Part shown: positions 1 through 8,315 of the stretch, piece by piece
How the letters are laid out: the number at the start of each line of letters is the position of its first letter
Numbering within the stretch: the first letter of the stretch is position 1
Origin: an uncultured Moraxella sp.
Lineage (GTDB): Bacteria > Pseudomonadota > Gammaproteobacteria > Pseudomonadales > Moraxellaceae
NCBI GenBank assembly: GCA_943908405.1
Contig: CALTTE010000045.1
Span: 1 to 15,812, forward strand
Length of the DNA: 15,812 nt
Reading direction: 5' to 3'
The notes under the pieces: generated by a model
The model's input: only the letters and a program-made list of their open reading frames with translations
The model's database searches: none
Told to the model about the DNA's origin: nothing
Position numbers and translations under genes: made by a program

Positions 1-72
1 TAAGGGATGCCCCAAAACTCAGTAATCAAGATAAAAAAATATTTTAATATAATAAAATCAATATATTAAGCT

Positions 73-510
73 TTATACATTCATCTGCCAATCAAAGGGC
101 ATTTGATGATGCCCACGCAACGCCATCATCAATGTTTGGCTCATATGAAGCAATACTTCTTTGGTGTAAGGCACAGGCGTTACTCCCCAAACAGGGTTTG
201 GCCATCGGCTGTCATTTTCATAGCGGACAATATGATGAAAATGCAGTTGTGGCACTTGATTGCCCAAAGCGGCTACATTCATTTTATCAGCACCAAAAGT
301 TTTGGCAAGTTGGCTTGATACCCAGCTGGATTCTCGCAAAAATTGCACTTGGTCAGACGCTGATAACTCATAAATTTCTTTAATCCCCGACACCCTTGGC
401 ACCAAAATCAGCCAAGGAAATTGACAATCATTCATCAAACGACAAGTAGATAATGGAAAATCCCCAACCAAAAAAGTGTCTTTTGCCAAACCAGAATGTA
501 ATTGAAACAT
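73..510 (-). CDS. HIT-family (histidine triad) protein, 145 aa
   Basis: This is a small protein of the histidine-triad superfamily, whose members are nucleotide hydrolases or transferases; the exact substrate of this subfamily cannot be read from sequence. The signature lies near the C-terminal half, with H90-F-H92-H93-I after NQVPQL, followed by a VWG segment at about 107-109. The central histidine H92, which is the nucleophile in HIT enzymes, is kept, while the third position of the HxHxH triad is isoleucine. As far as I recall, replacement at this position is common in this bacterial HIT branch. I chose the ATG at 510 because the protein then begins MFQLHSGLAKDTF, a typical family start, and AAGGG lies about 10 bases upstream; an in-frame start at 552 would add 14 unconvincing residues. 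It is a single gene downstream of mfd on the same strand, with a candidate promoter of its own. Confidence 0.85.
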   Translation of the reverse strand: MFQLHSGLAKDTFLVGDFPLSTCRLMNDCQFPWLILVPRVSGIKEIYELSASDQVQFLRESSWVSSQLAKTFGADKMNVAALGNQVPQLHFHHIVRYENDSRWPNPVWGVTPVPYTKEVLLHMSQTLMMALRGHHQMPFDWQMNV

Positions 511-540
511 AATACCAATACCCTTACCACAATAAATGCT

Positions 541-552
541 GTATTGTAGCAA
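541..552 (-). promoter_or_regulatory. Candidate extended -10 promoter of the HIT gene
   Basis: On the minus strand TGCTACAAT (TACAAT at 543-548) forms an extended -10 element about 33 bases before the HIT start codon. No good -35 hexamer is present 17 bases upstream, which is compatible with an extended -10 promoter but keeps confidence moderate. Confidence 0.4.
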
Positions 553-694
553 AATTACCCTAAAATAACCATTGCCAAATCAGCCAAAATCAATCTTTTT
601 AATAAACCATCTCAATGTACCATAAAATAGCACCAAAACAAGCATTTAAAAAAAACAAGTTCATTCACTGTGATTTTTAAAGCAAAATTTAGCT

Positions 695-3600
695 TTATAT
701 TATTGACTTAGCCAAATAATCAAGCAAGGCAAATGTTGCATCAAAACGTTCATCAGCGGTTTTGGTTTGCTTAAAATAATAACGCAATCCTGTTGCCCCA
801 AGCATACGATAATTGCCATCGGATTGAATGAGTGCCACAATCGTGCGACCATCAATGGGCGTATCAGGACGAAATGCCAGCGTTAATTGGCTGTCGCTTA
901 CATCAATTTTGCTAATGCCAAGTTGATGCGCCAAAATCCGCAAACGATGCACCAAAAACAAATGCACCATTGGGGTTGGCATCGCCCCAAATCGGTCAAT
1001 CATCTCTGTACGAATTGCCAGCAATTCATCGTTATGGTCAGTATTGGCAATGCGTTTATAAAATAATAATCGTTCGTGAACATCGCCCAAATAATCACTT
1101 GGTATCAATGCTGAGGTGTGCATATTGATATCGCTCACCAAATCAAGCGGGCTATCAAGTTTAGGCGTTGTGCCAGCCTTGATGGCTTTGGTGGCACGGG
1201 CAAGCATATCCATATACAAGCCAAATCCGATGGTTTGCATATTGCCACTTTGCTCCTTACCCAAAAGCTCGCCTGCCCCCCGAATCTCCAAATCTTCACT
1301 GGCAAGCATAAACCCCGCCCCAAGCATATTGGCACGACTAATGGCGTCAAGGCGTTTTTTGGCATCTACAGACAAGCCTTTGACCGATGGCACAAACAAA
1401 TAACAATAGGCTTGATGATGACTGCGACCCACTCGCCCACGCAACTGGTGCAACTGTGCCAAGCCAAATTTATCAGCACGATTGATAATAATGGTATTGG
1501 CGTTTGGAATATCAATCCCTGTCTCAATAATGGTTGTTGCAACCAGCACATTGGTTTTTTTGTGATAAAATCCACTCATCACCGCCGACAACTCACGCTC
1601 GTGCATTTGCCCGTGAGCCACCGCCACTCGCACCTCAGGCATCAATGTGGTAAGTCGTTCTGCTTCGGCATTGATACTGGCAACATCATTATGCAAATAA
1701 TATACTTGTCCACCTCGCAAAATTTCACGCATTATTGCATCAATCATCGTCTGGTCGCTTTTTTCTGCGATAAATGTTTTAACAGCAAGGCGACGAGCTG
1801 GCGGCGTGGCAATAATACAAATGTCCTGCAAACCCGACAATGCCATATTCAGCGTTCTGGGTATCGGCGTTGCCGTCATTGACAAGCTGTCAATATTAGC
1901 CTGCATTGCTTTGATACGCTCTTTGTGTCGCACCCCAAAGCGATGTTCTTCATCAATGATCATCAGCCCCAATCGATGAAAAACCACATCACTTTGTAAT
2001 AATTTGTGTGTGCCAATCACAATATCCACCTTACCCTCTGCTAAAGCCTGCAAGGTTTTATTTTGAGCCGATTGACTGCCAAAACGGGATAAGCTTTCAA
2101 TCCGTATTGCCCAATCAGCAAAACGATTTTTAAAGTTATCCTCGTGTTGTCCTGCCAACAGCGTTGTTGGCACCAGTACCGCCACCTGATACCCTGCTTG
2201 TACCGCCACAAAAGCCGCTCGCATTGCCACTTCGGTCTTGCCAAAACCAACATCACCACAAATCAACCTATCCATCGGCTTATTTTGTCGCATATCATCA
2301 AGCACGGCATTGATGGCGACTGTCTGGTCGTCGGTCAATTCATACTCAAAACCGCTAGCAAATAATTCATAAGCTTGCTTATCAAAGGCAAAAGCAATGC
2401 CAGTATTGGCACGGCGGCGAGCCTGTACATTCAATAATTCAGCGGCAACATCATAAATTTGCATTAATGTTTTTTGGCGAGCCTTATCCCACTTGCCAGA
2501 GCCGATTTTGGATAATGCCACCGCCTCAGAATCAGTGCCACTATATCGCCCTATCAACGCCAAATTGGTAATCGGCACATAAACACTGGCATCATCGGCG
2601 TATTTTAGATGAATAAATTCTTGCTCGCCATCACCAACGTCCAGCAAAACCAGCCCACAAAAGCGACCAATGCCGTGCTCAATATGCACAACCAAACTGC
2701 CCTCATTCATCTCGCTAACCGATTTAATCAAAAACGCTTGCGATAAGGTACTGGTTTTACGGCGGTTTTTTTGGGTTTGTCTCCCAAAAATTTGAGCCTC
2801 ACTGATTAAGCAAAACTGATCGGCAATATGAAGTCCACGCTCAATGGGGGCTACGGTCAGCCCAATGATAGGCGGTTGATTTTTTGTATTGACTTGATTA
2901 AGATGGGCTTTATTGGGTTTGGTTTGATTTTTGTCATTCTTTGCTGGTTTAACTAAAGATAAATCAATCTGATCAAAAAATTGCTCAAAATCAGCAAACA
3001 ACTGTACAGACAATGACCCCAATAAATCAAGTAACACCTCACGCCGTCCTGCTGATTCTGCCACCAACAATATCGGCTCACGACACGTTGCCATAAATTC
3101 ACGCAAATTTTTTAAGGGATTATCGGCTTGATGGTTAATACGCAAATCGTCATCGGCAATGATGGCGTGAGCAATAGGATTATCACCTTTATCGCCCAAT
3201 ACCAAGGTGGCAAAGGGCTTTAATTGAGCAAAAAATTCATTACTTGGCAAAAACAATAACTGGGGTGGCACAATGGGATTGTCTTTGTCGTGGCGGTGAT
3301 TTTGATAACGCTCCTCAATCGCTTGCCAAGCCTTGGCGTGCCAATCAAACAAATTCTCTGACACAACAAATACCGCATTATCAGGCAAATACGCAAATAA
3401 AGTGCCTGTTTGCCACAATGATTCCTCAAAAAACAAAGGCTGATAATACTGAATACCCAGCGGTAAAATCCCTGCCATCACATCTTGATACAGCTCGCTT
3501 TTGCGATGCGATGTCTCTGGAAACAATTTGGCAAAATTTTGGCGAAACAGTGATTTACCACCATCGCTATCAAATTCTTTGGCAGGCAACACCGAAAAAC

Positions 3601-4300
3601 GTACAATCTCACCTTGTTCAAGCACAAATCCTGCCAATGTTTTCGTGTTTTGCTTATCGCTGTTTTGTTCTTCGCTGTTTTGTTTTTCGCTAATTTCATT
3701 GGGATTGAGCGTTCTTTGGGTGCTTGGGTCAAATAAGCGGATTTTTTCTATATCATCATCAAATAGCTCCAAACGAAACGGCAACAGCTGTCCCATCGCA
3801 AACACATCAATAATCGCCCCACGAATGGCAAACTCCCCCACCGAATATACCGTATCCACCAAGCGATAACCCGCTTTAATCAATCTATCACGTTCATAAT
3901 CTCGGTCAAATCTCTCCCCCACCGCCACATCAAAATGTTGCCCCAAAAGCCAGCTTGGCGGTGCAAGCCGCTGCATTAGTGTCTGTACAGCAACCAATAA
4001 TACCCCTGTGGTCGGCATATGACTCAACAAACGAATACGCTCGGATATAATGTCATCTTGCACCGACAAACGGTCATAAGCCAGCGTTTCCCAATCAGCA
4101 AAAATATGAGTGTTAATGCCAAAAAATTGTAGCTCCGCCGCCAGATTATCCACAACCACTTGCGACTCACATACCACCACATACAGCCGATTGGTAAGCT
4201 CTTTTTGACGACTTAACCAAAAACTTGTCGCAATCGTGTCCATCTTGGCACAAATAAAGGTTTTTTGTTGGGCGGCGGGGGTGGGATTTAGTAGCATCAT
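695..4300 (-). CDS. mfd: Transcription-repair coupling factor Mfd, 1201 aa
   Basis: Mfd is the ATP-driven translocase that removes RNA polymerase stalled at DNA lesions and recruits UvrA. Domains in order are an N-terminal UvrB-homology module (about 1-340), the RNA-polymerase-interacting CarD-like domain (about 530-600, with VVHIEHGIGRF), the RecG-like helicase core and a C-terminal TRCF domain (about 1050-1160). Visible motifs are Walker A GDVGFGKT near 682, Walker B DEEH near 783, SMTATPIPRT, and GRVGR near 954. The protein is about 50 residues longer than the E. coli protein (1148). The excess fits two low-complexity linkers: one at about 204-218 made of a 5-residue repeat, and one rich in Lys, Asn and Gln at about 452-475. 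Two adjacent ATGs (4300 and 4297) are possible starts, and no strong Shine-Dalgarno is seen for either. Confidence 0.98.
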   Translation of the reverse strand: MMLLNPTPAAQQKTFICAKMDTIATSFWLSRQKELTNRLYVVVCESQVVVDNLAAELQFFGINTHIFADWETLAYDRLSVQDDIISERIRLLSHMPTTGVLLVAVQTLMQRLAPPSWLLGQHFDVAVGERFDRDYERDRLIKAGYRLVDTVYSVGEFAIRGAIIDVFAMGQLLPFRLELFDDDIEKIRLFDPSTQRTLNPNEISEKQNSEEQNSDKQNTKTLAGFVLEQGEIVRFSVLPAKEFDSDGGKSLFRQNFAKLFPETSHRKSELYQDVMAGILPLGIQYYQPLFFEESLWQTGTLFAYLPDNAVFVVSENLFDWHAKAWQAIEERYQNHRHDKDNPIVPPQLLFLPSNEFFAQLKPFATLVLGDKGDNPIAHAIIADDDLRINHQADNPLKNLREFMATCREPILLVAESAGRREVLLDLLGSLSVQLFADFEQFFDQIDLSLVKPAKNDKNQTKPNKAHLNQVNTKNQPPIIGLTVAPIERGLHIADQFCLISEAQIFGRQTQKNRRKTSTLSQAFLIKSVSEMNEGSLVVHIEHGIGRFCGLVLLDVGDGEQEFIHLKYADDASVYVPITNLALIGRYSGTDSEAVALSKIGSGKWDKARQKTLMQIYDVAAELLNVQARRRANTGIAFAFDKQAYELFASGFEYELTDDQTVAINAVLDDMRQNKPMDRLICGDVGFGKTEVAMRAAFVAVQAGYQVAVLVPTTLLAGQHEDNFKNRFADWAIRIESLSRFGSQSAQNKTLQALAEGKVDIVIGTHKLLQSDVVFHRLGLMIIDEEHRFGVRHKERIKAMQANIDSLSMTATPIPRTLNMALSGLQDICIIATPPARRLAVKTFIAEKSDQTMIDAIMREILRGGQVYYLHNDVASINAEAERLTTLMPEVRVAVAHGQMHERELSAVMSGFYHKKTNVLVATTIIETGIDIPNANTIIINRADKFGLAQLHQLRGRVGRSHHQAYCYLFVPSVKGLSVDAKKRLDAISRANMLGAGFMLASEDLEIRGAGELLGKEQSGNMQTIGFGLYMDMLARATKAIKAGTTPKLDSPLDLVSDINMHTSALIPSDYLGDVHERLLFYKRIANTDHNDELLAIRTEMIDRFGAMPTPMVHLFLVHRLRILAHQLGISKIDVSDSQLTLAFRPDTPIDGRTIVALIQSDGNYRMLGATGLRYYFKQTKTADERFDATFALLDYLAKSII
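3646..3690. repeat. 15-bp tandem repeat, 3 copies, inside mfd
   Basis: Three consecutive 15-base units read TGTTTTGCTTATCGC, TGTTTTGTTCTTCGC and TGTTTTGTTTTTCGC on the plus strand. On the coding strand they encode an imperfect 5-residue repeat of the form S-(D/E)-(K/E)-Q-N in a linker of Mfd. The unit is a multiple of three, so gain or loss of copies keeps the frame. Confidence 0.95.
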
Positions 4301-4327
4301 TATTTACACATATTATTTATATCAAAA

Positions 4328-4354
4328 ATTATATCAATCAAATAGTTTTCTCAA
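4328..4354 (-). promoter_or_regulatory. Candidate mfd promoter
   Basis: The minus strand has a perfect TATAAT at 4328-4333 and TTGAGA at 4349-4354. The 15-base spacing is shorter than the preferred 17. The -10 lies about 28 bases before the mfd start codon. Confidence 0.35.
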
Positions 4355-4492
4355 TGTCTATTGTGATGATTTTTGTGGTTGCAAGGTATGATAATTTAAA
4401 AATATTAGGTTAAACCATATTATTTAAGTCAAAATTTTTATCTAAAAAAATAGATAATCCATCAAAAAAGACATAAAATGCAACCAATACTA

Positions 4493-4521
4493 TTGACTAA
4501 TAATCATATCTTAAATACAAT
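4493..4521 (+). promoter_or_regulatory. Sigma70-type promoter of the small membrane-protein gene
   Basis: TTGACT (4493-4498) and TACAAT (4516-4521) are separated by exactly 17 bases. The start codon at 4558 follows 36 bases after the -10. The near-consensus match and correct orientation support expression of the short reading frame downstream. Confidence 0.65.
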
Positions 4522-4557
4522 CAAGCAATTAACAATAACACAAAGGCAGACAAAGCA

Positions 4558-4713
4558 ATGGCGGCATTATCCATCATTTCTATCATCTTAGCACTAAATG
4601 TTTGGTGGTTTATCATCAAACGACACATGCTCTTAGGGCTTATTTTTGGGTGGATGCCCGCTGGTATTGTCTTCTATACAACTTATATCGCTTTTATATT
4701 GATTTTTAAATAA
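4558..4713 (+). CDS. Small two-helix membrane protein, 51 aa, unrecognised
   Basis: I do not recognise this protein. It starts MAALSIISIILALNVWWF, has a short basic and polar turn (K21-R22-H23), and continues with a second hydrophobic stretch (about 24-50) ending in F50-K51. This predicts a helical hairpin in the inner membrane. The start is supported by a promoter of near-consensus sequence 36 bases upstream and by AAAGG about 11 bases before the ATG. It is transcribed opposite to both neighbours, lying divergent to mfd and converging on uvrB with a 25-base gap. A random open frame of this composition is possible, but promoter, ribosome-binding site and clean hydrophobic pattern together favour a real gene. 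Confidence 0.6.
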   Translation: MAALSIISIILALNVWWFIIKRHMLLGLIFGWMPAGIVFYTTYIAFILIFK

Positions 4714-4738
4714 ACCATTTACTGCCAAGCAGAGAATA

Positions 4739-6850
4739 TTACGCCAACAACAACGTCTTTAATGCCACCACCTGATCACGCACCTTAGCGGCCTCTTCAA
4801 ATTTTAATTCTTGTGATAATTGACGCATTTGTTTATCCAAGCGGTTAATCTCCTTAACCAATAATTTAGGATTATGCAAAATATGTTCATCAATATCAGC
4901 AAGCACATCGGGGATTGTTTTGGTGACAACCGCCTCTTCACTCTCGCCTGTGTCAATTTTATCGGTAATTTTACGCATTGCCGATTTGGGTGTAATGCCG
5001 TGTGCCTCATTAAAGGCAATTTGTTTGGCACGGCGACGCTCAGTCTCATCAATAGCACGCTGCATACTTGGTGTAACGGTGTCTGCATACAATATCGCTT
5101 TGCCGTTTAAATGACGTGCTGCCCGCCCAATCGTTTGAATAAGCGACCGCTCCGAACGCAAAAAGCCTTCTTTATCGGCATCAAAAATCGCCACAAGACT
5201 CACTTCAGGCATATCAAGCCCTTCTCTTAATAGGTTGATCCCCACCAGTACATCGTGTACCCCTGTGCGTAATTCGTGAATGATTTTCATTCGCTCAACG
5301 GTATCAATGCCTGAATGCAAATAAGCAACGTTAATATGATATTCTTTTAAATAGCTGGTTAAATCCTCTGCCATACGTTTGGTTAACACCGTAATCAGTA
5401 CTCGCTCATTGACACGGCGGCGTAAATTAATCTCACCCAACACGTCATCGACTTGGGTCAAAACAGGACGTATCTCAAGTATGGGGTCAGTAAGTCCTGT
5501 GGGTCGCACCACTTGCTCCACCACTTGCTCGGCGTGCTCTAGCTCGTAAGCGGCGGGCGTTGCCGATACAAAAATGGTAGCAGGCTTAATACGCTCCCAT
5601 TCTGCAAATTTCATTGGGCGGTTGTCCATCGCACTTGGCAAACGAAAACCATAATTAACCAGCGTTTCTTTGCGACTTCTATCGCCTTTGTACATTGCCC
5701 CAATTTGCGGTACGGTAACGTGGCTTTCATCAATAAACAACAACGCATCAGGCGGAATATAATCAAAAAGCGTGGGCGGTGCTTCTCCTGCGGTTCTTCC
5801 TGACAAATGGCGTGAATAATTTTCAATGCCATTACAATAACCAAGCTGTTCTATCATCTCCAAATCATACTGGGTACGCTCTTTGAGCCGTTGGGCTTCT
5901 ACTAGTCGCCCATTTTCGTTAAAATAACTCAAGCGGTTGGCAAGCTCTGTTTTGATGGTTTCACTCGCTTTTTGTAGCTTGTCTTTTGGGGTAACATAGT
6001 GTGATTTTGGATAAATGGTTACCCTTGGCACACTGCGAACAGTCTTGCCCGTCAATGGGTCAAACCACACAATTTTTTCTATCTCATCATCAAATAATTG
6101 CACTCGCACCGCCAAACTTTCTGATTCGGCAGGATAAATATCTAATGTTTCGCCACGCAAACGATAAGCCCCACGCCCAAAATCCAGCTCATTGCGTTCA
6201 TATTGCATTGCTACCAGTTTTTTTATTAAAGCCGTGCGTTCAATGCTATCACCCACCACCATATGCAGCAACATTTTAAGATAGCTTTCAGGGTCGCCCA
6301 AGCCATAAATCGCCGACACACTCGCCACAATAATGGCATCTCGGCGTTCTAATAAGGCACGAGTAGCGGACAGACGCATTTGGTCAATATGGTCGTTAAT
6401 AGCAGAATCTTTTTCTATAAAGGTATCGCTGGCTGGCACATAGGCCTCTGGCTGATAATAGTCATAATAACTAACAAAATACTCAACCGCATTATAAGGA
6501 AAAAACGCCTTAAACTCGCCATACAGCTGGGCGGCCAGTGTTTTGTTGTGTGCCATAATAATGGCAGGTCGCCCACAGTTGGCTATCACCTGTGCCATTG
6601 TATAGGTTTTACCAGAGCCTGTTACTCCAAGCAATAACTGGTTTTTCATCTGCTCATTGACCCCTGCCACCAATTTGGCAATCGCTTGTGGCTGATCACC
6701 TGCTGGGGCGTAATCAGTTACCAAATCAAACGCTCGGCTTTCAATTTTTGTACCACTGGCATTGACGCCAATCAATCTGGCCTCATCTTGGATTTGACGT
6801 GCCAACTGATTAAGCTGCACCTCAGAACGATTTTGTTTAGGCGGTCGCAT
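4739..6850 (-). CDS. uvrB: UvrABC system protein B (UvrB), 703 aa
   Basis: UvrB is the damage-verification helicase subunit of nucleotide excision repair; it is loaded by UvrA and then binds UvrC for incision. Motifs seen are Walker A G75-VTGSGKT82, the beta-hairpin segment YYDYYQPEAYVP at about 128-139 that inserts behind the lesion, DESH near 374, the QTIGRAARH motif near 572, and a C-terminal UVR domain (about 675-699, with FEEAAKVRDQ) that contacts UvrC. The Walker A lysine is K81 versus K45 in E. coli, so there is an N-terminal extension of about 36 residues. The chosen ATG has AAAGGA 4-5 bases upstream and no other in-frame ATG occurs before residue 68. The gene lies near mfd, whose product feeds the same pathway. 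Confidence 0.98.
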   Translation of the reverse strand: MRPPKQNRSEVQLNQLARQIQDEARLIGVNASGTKIESRAFDLVTDYAPAGDQPQAIAKLVAGVNEQMKNQLLLGVTGSGKTYTMAQVIANCGRPAIIMAHNKTLAAQLYGEFKAFFPYNAVEYFVSYYDYYQPEAYVPASDTFIEKDSAINDHIDQMRLSATRALLERRDAIIVASVSAIYGLGDPESYLKMLLHMVVGDSIERTALIKKLVAMQYERNELDFGRGAYRLRGETLDIYPAESESLAVRVQLFDDEIEKIVWFDPLTGKTVRSVPRVTIYPKSHYVTPKDKLQKASETIKTELANRLSYFNENGRLVEAQRLKERTQYDLEMIEQLGYCNGIENYSRHLSGRTAGEAPPTLFDYIPPDALLFIDESHVTVPQIGAMYKGDRSRKETLVNYGFRLPSAMDNRPMKFAEWERIKPATIFVSATPAAYELEHAEQVVEQVVRPTGLTDPILEIRPVLTQVDDVLGEINLRRRVNERVLITVLTKRMAEDLTSYLKEYHINVAYLHSGIDTVERMKIIHELRTGVHDVLVGINLLREGLDMPEVSLVAIFDADKEGFLRSERSLIQTIGRAARHLNGKAILYADTVTPSMQRAIDETERRRAKQIAFNEAHGITPKSAMRKITDKIDTGESEEAVVTKTIPDVLADIDEHILHNPKLLVKEINRLDKQMRQLSQELKFEEAAKVRDQVVALKTLLLA

Positions 6851-6991
6851 AAATTCCTTTACAATAAAATAGCAATAAAAACATCAATAAAGCATAAAAA
6901 CAAATCCATAAACCAAATAAAAAACTACTTCAAACACAAATAAAAGCTAGACTTTATTTAAATTTAAATCACCACTTGATTTATTTTCAAA

Positions 6992-7023
6992 ATTGTAAAC
7001 CTTTATAAATCAATATTTACAAT
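6992..7023. repeat. Inverted repeat ATTGTAAA...TTTACAAT
   Basis: Perfect 8-base arms ATTGTAAA (6992-6999) and TTTACAAT (7016-7023) are separated by 16 bases. The right part also contains CAATATTTA twice with a 13-base period (7011-7019 and 7024-7032). It sits between the rpmA terminator and uvrB, so it could be an operator, or chance in AT-rich DNA. Confidence 0.4.
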
Positions 7024-7034
7024 CAATATTTATT

Positions 7035-7065
7035 AAAAAAACCCACTTATTTAAGTAGGCTTTTT
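7035..7065 (-). terminator. Rho-independent terminator of rplU-rpmA
   Basis: On the minus strand, AAAAAGCCTACTTA pairs with TAAGTGGG plus a T7 run (7035-7041); the stem has internal C-A mismatches and an AT loop. It lies about 90 bases downstream of the rpmA stop. A competing outer pairing AAAAACCCA/TGGGTTTTT (7037-7045 with 7077-7085) also exists. Confidence 0.7.
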
Positions 7066-7155
7066 AGTGTTTTTGATGGGTTTTTACTGTTACCACTTGT
7101 TATTGATTTTAGCTTTAAGTAAATAAAAAACAAGCAATTAACCTGATTGATCAGT

Positions 7156-7413
7156 TTAAGCCCCTTGAACAGAAACGTAACGGCGGTTAAATTTGCCTTT
7201 GGTTTCAAATTTTACCACACCATCAGTCAAAGCAAAAAGCGTATGGTCTCGCCCCATACCCACACCCACACCTGGGTGGAATTCTGTGCCACGCTGACGC
7301 ACAATAATGTTACCTGCAATCACATCTTGACCACCAAAAATTTTAACACCAAGCATTTTTGGGTTGGAATCACGACCATTTCTTGTAGAACCTGCGGCTT
7401 TTTTGTGAGCCAT
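7156..7413 (-). CDS. rpmA: 50S ribosomal protein L27, 85 aa
   Basis: L27 is a large-subunit protein whose flexible N terminus reaches towards the peptidyl-transferase centre and helps position tRNA. The protein starts MAHKKAAGSTRNGRDS and contains the family hallmark GNIIVRQRGT (about 35-44) and HPG..VGMGRDHTLFAL. The length of 85 residues equals the usual bacterial size. The start has a strong Shine-Dalgarno, TAGGAGA, about 6 bases upstream. It follows rplU with a 58-base gap, the standard rplU-rpmA pair, and a terminator lies downstream. There is no N-terminal cleavage extension of the Firmicutes kind. Confidence 0.99.
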   Translation of the reverse strand: MAHKKAAGSTRNGRDSNPKMLGVKIFGGQDVIAGNIIVRQRGTEFHPGVGVGMGRDHTLFALTDGVVKFETKGKFNRRYVSVQGA

Positions 7414-7471
7414 AATCTATCTCCTAATTGTTAGCTTTATATTAGCTTAAAAAGATGTTAGCTTAATTTAT

Positions 7472-7786
7472 TTAGTTGGCATTCACTGCGGTAATTTTAA
7501 GCAATGTGTACCACTGACGATGACCTTGTTCTTTGTGATAGTGCTTACGACGACGGTGCTTAACGATACGCACCTTTTTGCCACGTCCGTGCTCAACCAC
7601 TTCAGCTTTAACGCTCGCTCCTGAAACGGTTGGCTGACCGATAGCCACCTTATCGCCATCTACCACCATCAACACCTCATCAAAGCTCAACGATTCGCCT
7701 TTTTCAGCTTTGATTAGCTCAACTTTAAGTAACTCACCTTCGCTAACACGATGCTGTTTACCGCCACTTTTGATTACTGCGTACAT
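7472..7786 (-). CDS. rplU: 50S ribosomal protein L21, 104 aa
   Basis: L21 is an early-assembly large-subunit protein binding 23S rRNA. It begins MYAVIKSGGKQHRV, has the basic HRRRKHYHKEQGHRQ segment near the C terminus, and is one residue longer than the E. coli protein. The ATG at 7786 is chosen because GGAGA lies 5-6 bases upstream and the family always starts MYAVI; a TTG 12 bases further up is in frame but overlaps that Shine-Dalgarno. It is the first gene of the rplU-rpmA operon and has a near-consensus promoter. Confidence 0.99.
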   Translation of the reverse strand: MYAVIKSGGKQHRVSEGELLKVELIKAEKGESLSFDEVLMVVDGDKVAIGQPTVSGASVKAEVVEHGRGKKVRIVKHRRRKHYHKEQGHRQWYTLLKITAVNAN

Positions 7787-7868
7787 AACGTTCTCCAATT
7801 ACCTGTGTGCCGTGATTGCCATTGTAGCAATGCTTGAAACGTGCACGACTAGGACAAAATAGACGCTA

Positions 7869-7897
7869 ATTCTACGCTAAATCGCATTAAATTTCAA
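7869..7897 (-). promoter_or_regulatory. rplU-rpmA promoter
   Basis: On the minus strand TTGAAA (7892-7897) and TAGAAT (7869-7874) are spaced by exactly 17 bases. This predicts transcription starting around 7862 and an untranslated leader of about 75 bases before the rplU ATG. The -35 lies 7 bases beyond the stop codon of the upstream gene. Confidence 0.75.
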
Positions 7898-7904
7898 CCG
7901 TTTT

Positions 7905-8315
7905 TTAAGTTTTTTTGGAATTTTTCACCGCTATAAAGCTCACCTGATATGTCCGTGTACGGGATTGTGAACCCTGCTCCCCAGCTTTGGGCGATGTCGG
8001 GCTGTGCGTAGAAATATGCACGTTGTGTTTTTTGCGAAACTCTTCCGCCATACGAGCTAGTGGATTGTTTGGCACGCTCGGCTGATTGGTAGAACTCGTT
8101 GAGTGCGTCTGTGTCGGTTGGTTTGGTTTGCCATAGTAGTAAAACTCCAATACGCTGTTGCCAGCTTCATTTGTATAAACAGTCAGCCCAAAAAGCCCAC
8201 TGTCAGCGATAATTTGGTCTATTATAGCACAGTTAAAATATAGCACAGTTAAAACCAACCCAAACAATATGCAAACACACCAAATAAGCGATAAATTGGC
8301 AAACAAGCCAGCCAT
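7905..8315 (-). CDS. Unrecognised protein with one N-terminal membrane helix, 136 aa
   Basis: I do not recognise this gene. The protein starts MAGLFANLSLIW and has one hydrophobic segment (about 9-28) that could be a membrane anchor or uncleaved signal. A region with FYYYGKPNQPTQ, a Ser/Thr/Asn/Pro-rich linker and a basic C terminus (SRTRTYQV...NSKKT) follow. AAGGA lies about 11 bases before the ATG at 8315. A perfect 16-base tandem duplication (8223-8254) at the end of the hydrophobic segment fixes the frame: with a single copy this frame would run into TAA TAG, while an upstream ATG at 8340 would become joined to the downstream part. The gene is therefore either recently altered, variable, or misread at the N terminus. 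It lies between folP and rplU on the same strand. Confidence 0.6.
   Translation of the reverse strand: MAGLFANLSLIWCVCILFGLVLTVLYFNCAIIDQIIADSGLFGLTVYTNEAGNSVLEFYYYGKPNQPTQTHSTSSTNQPSVPNNPLARMAEEFRKKHNVHISTHSPTSPKAGEQGSQSRTRTYQVSFIAVKNSKKT
8223..8254. repeat. Perfect 16-bp tandem duplication inside a coding region
   Basis: TATAGCACAGTTAAAA occurs twice back to back (8223-8238 and 8239-8254). The length is not a multiple of three, so copy number decides which upstream frame is linked to the rest of the gene. Confidence 0.97.

Larger units (their letters stand above)
6851..7155. other. AT-rich intergenic region between uvrB and rpmA
   Basis: This 305-base stretch has no convincing gene. It holds the rpmA terminator (7035-7065), an 8-bp dyad (6992-7023) and a small CTGATtgATCAG palindrome (7143-7154) next to the rpmA stop. 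A weak uvrB promoter candidate on the minus strand (TTGAAG, 17 bases, TATGGA) can be drawn. I saw no CTGT-N8-ACAG LexA-type operator. Confidence 0.6.

Noticed and set aside
653..697. Terminator downstream of mfd
   Set aside because: AAAGC/GCTTT can pair but is followed by A residues rather than a T-run on the minus strand; the nearby T8 has no convincing stem before it.
1118..1882. 254-codon plus-strand open frame
   Set aside because: It is antisense to the conserved helicase core of mfd and its translation is a Cys/His/Thr-rich shadow with no family resemblance or ribosome-binding site.
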